Of a stretch of 64,000 bases of DNA, positions 62,701-64,000 are shown piece by piece. The notes beneath the pieces are model-generated. The model worked only from the letters and a program-made list of their open reading frames with translations, did not search any database and was not told the DNA's origin. Origin of the DNA: Nymphaea colorata (Eukaryota; Streptophyta; Magnoliopsida; Nymphaeales; Nymphaeaceae); assembly GCF_008831285.2 (NCBI RefSeq), contig NC_045141.1, forward strand, positions 24,475,315 through 24,539,314. The letters are read 5' to 3'. A program made the translations under genes and the position numbers. Positions within the stretch are counted from its first letter, which is position 1. Every line of letters starts with the position of its first letter.

Positions 62701-64000
62701 GGAAATACATTATAACAATATTCTAAACTATTAGGGTAGGGTTCATTGTTTTATCTATTTTCATTTGATATGAATTAGTTTTCCGGTCTGAAAGTATCTC
62801 TTGCCCAACGTTCTATATCCTTCTCTTAGTTTTCTCATTGCACGCTGTGGCTAGTCTACGTGCAGATGCTCATCTGTTCCTTAGATTTTTTGTTGGCTGC
62901 ATATCCGGGTTTGGGCTCTTCCCAGCTTGATGTCATTGTTGCGTCTAAAGATGTAAAGAGGATGGGTTTTATTCTAGATGAGGTCACTTAGGTTGGTTTG
63001 TCGAATGCTTTCTTCATATGGGAACTGTTGATGACAAGGTTGGAAATTTTGAGCAAGAATAGGGATGGGCTGAACTCCAGACTCTGGAGTTGTCCCCATG
63101 AACATCAATATCTATTAAGTTACTAGCCAATGAAGTGAACTAGTTAAGGGCTTTAAAGGGCTGATTGGCAATAGCAACTTATTGTTACTATCCCACGAAT
63201 CTGCCCAAAATAGTATCCTACATCCTATGAATTTGCCTCGTTTTTTGGCATATTCATGAAACAAGAACAGAGTGTTAACAGCCCGTAAGGAGCGCAAAAG
63301 TTTTATGCTCCATGAAGATGGAAGGGCATAGATTTGTATGACGTATAAACTGCAGTTCTGCATGGTTGTAGAAATGCATGGGAAATCAAATAATGAGAAA
63401 AACAGTCCAGCGAGCCAATTCCTTCTGCCCTAGTTGAAAACACTAGATTCTTATTCACAGTGCTCCTACTTCAGTAATTGAAAACAGCTTGTAATTACTT
63501 CAGCTTGGCCCCCAAAAGATGGCTTACTCACTGGTGCTACCTTGGTGTCTATTGTCTAACATCCGAAGTGAAGCTGTGGGAAATGCGATGGTTTAGAGTG
63601 CAGTGTTCCACCCTGCAGATAAGAAGCATGAGGCTAAGGAAATCAGTGCGGTTTCCGAGACTGTTATTCTGTTGCAAGAGGATGCTAGTCATCGCACGCA
63701 CGTGATAATGGGATTCCTTTGGAATTTTAATTTCTTGACAGATGAGTTTTATGCTGCTATCTTCATCTCCAGTCATCTGTGCTATCCACAGAAAGAAGAG
63801 GATTCGAGTGGCTGGGCCAACTTGCAGTCAGCCACCTGATGTGCTGCTTCTTAGTCGATCATCAACTCATTCACTTCGACAGCAGAATATTTTCATTTGC
63901 ACTGAAATTATTCAAACCAATTTAAGGGAATAAATATTTTGCTTTCGTGTGCCCGATTTCTTCAAAGCAGTTAATTAGGAATAAATTTCTGGACTGCAAG
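59761..64000. other. no gene recognised
   Basis: Mixed AT-rich DNA to the end of the window. A moderately GC-rich block at 61510-61830 has a 64-codon minus-strand frame of no known family. Short frames near 62091-62318 and 63478-63933 lack domains and splice support. A GGGTTCAATCC word near 62490 does not fold as a tRNA. Confidence 0.35.

Noticed and set aside
1..64000. CRISPR arrays, prokaryotic defence or operon-like systems
   Set aside because: None seen; all gene structures are eukaryotic with introns, and the tandem repeats found are ordinary plant microsatellites or duplications.

Overview
This window is nuclear DNA of a flowering plant. The evidence is long AT-rich introns and intergenic DNA, plant-type split genes with GT-AG (and one GC-AG) introns, telo-box leaders, a recent Ty1/copia element, LINE relics and many microsatellites. 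The lineage cannot be fixed from sequence alone. The GC-rich 5' half of the VPS23 gene fits a monocot, magnoliid or other early-diverging angiosperm, but that is only a guess.

Five protein-coding genes can be reconstructed exon by exon. (1) A single-exon ESCRT-I subunit, VPS23/ELC (minus, 1482-2786). (2) A two-exon coiled-coil protein of 212 aa that I do not recognise (minus, 13386-14490). (3) A two-exon EutQ/DUF861-type cupin of 111 aa (minus, 25221-25887). (4) A six-exon exosome cap subunit, CSL4, of 199 aa (minus, 30590-35170). (5) A 14-coding-exon WD40 protein of 855 aa related to AMBRA1 (plus, 40100-59079). For each split gene the exon phases close exactly over all junctions. A sixth candidate, the 3' half of an unrecognised split gene, lies at 5712-6280 (plus) behind a GC-rich leader with a telo-box.

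The dominant mobile element is an intact Ty1/copia retrotransposon (40749-46187, minus). It sits antisense in the first coding intron of the AMBRA1-like gene. It has near-identical LTRs, a 5-bp target duplication (TAGAG), a primer-binding site complementary to initiator tRNA-Met, a polypurine tract and one uninterrupted 1438-codon gag-pol frame. A second intron of the same gene carries a 450-bp hAT-like non-autonomous element with an 8-bp target duplication.

Layout: 1-3.1 kb VPS23; 3.1-5.1 kb degenerate repeats; 5.1-6.4 kb unrecognised split gene; 6.4-13.3 kb decayed intergenic DNA with two LINE relics; 13.4-14.5 kb coiled-coil gene; 14.5-25.2 kb gene-poor DNA with a hairpin and a third LINE relic; 25.2-26.1 kb cupin; 26.1-30.5 kb gene-poor; 30.6-35.2 kb CSL4; 35.2-38.3 kb intergenic; 38.4-59.7 kb AMBRA1-like gene with the transposons inside; 59.8-64 kb no gene recognised. 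The genes serve unrelated housekeeping roles (endosomal sorting, RNA decay, probable E3-ligase or autophagy adaptor) and show no operon-like logic.
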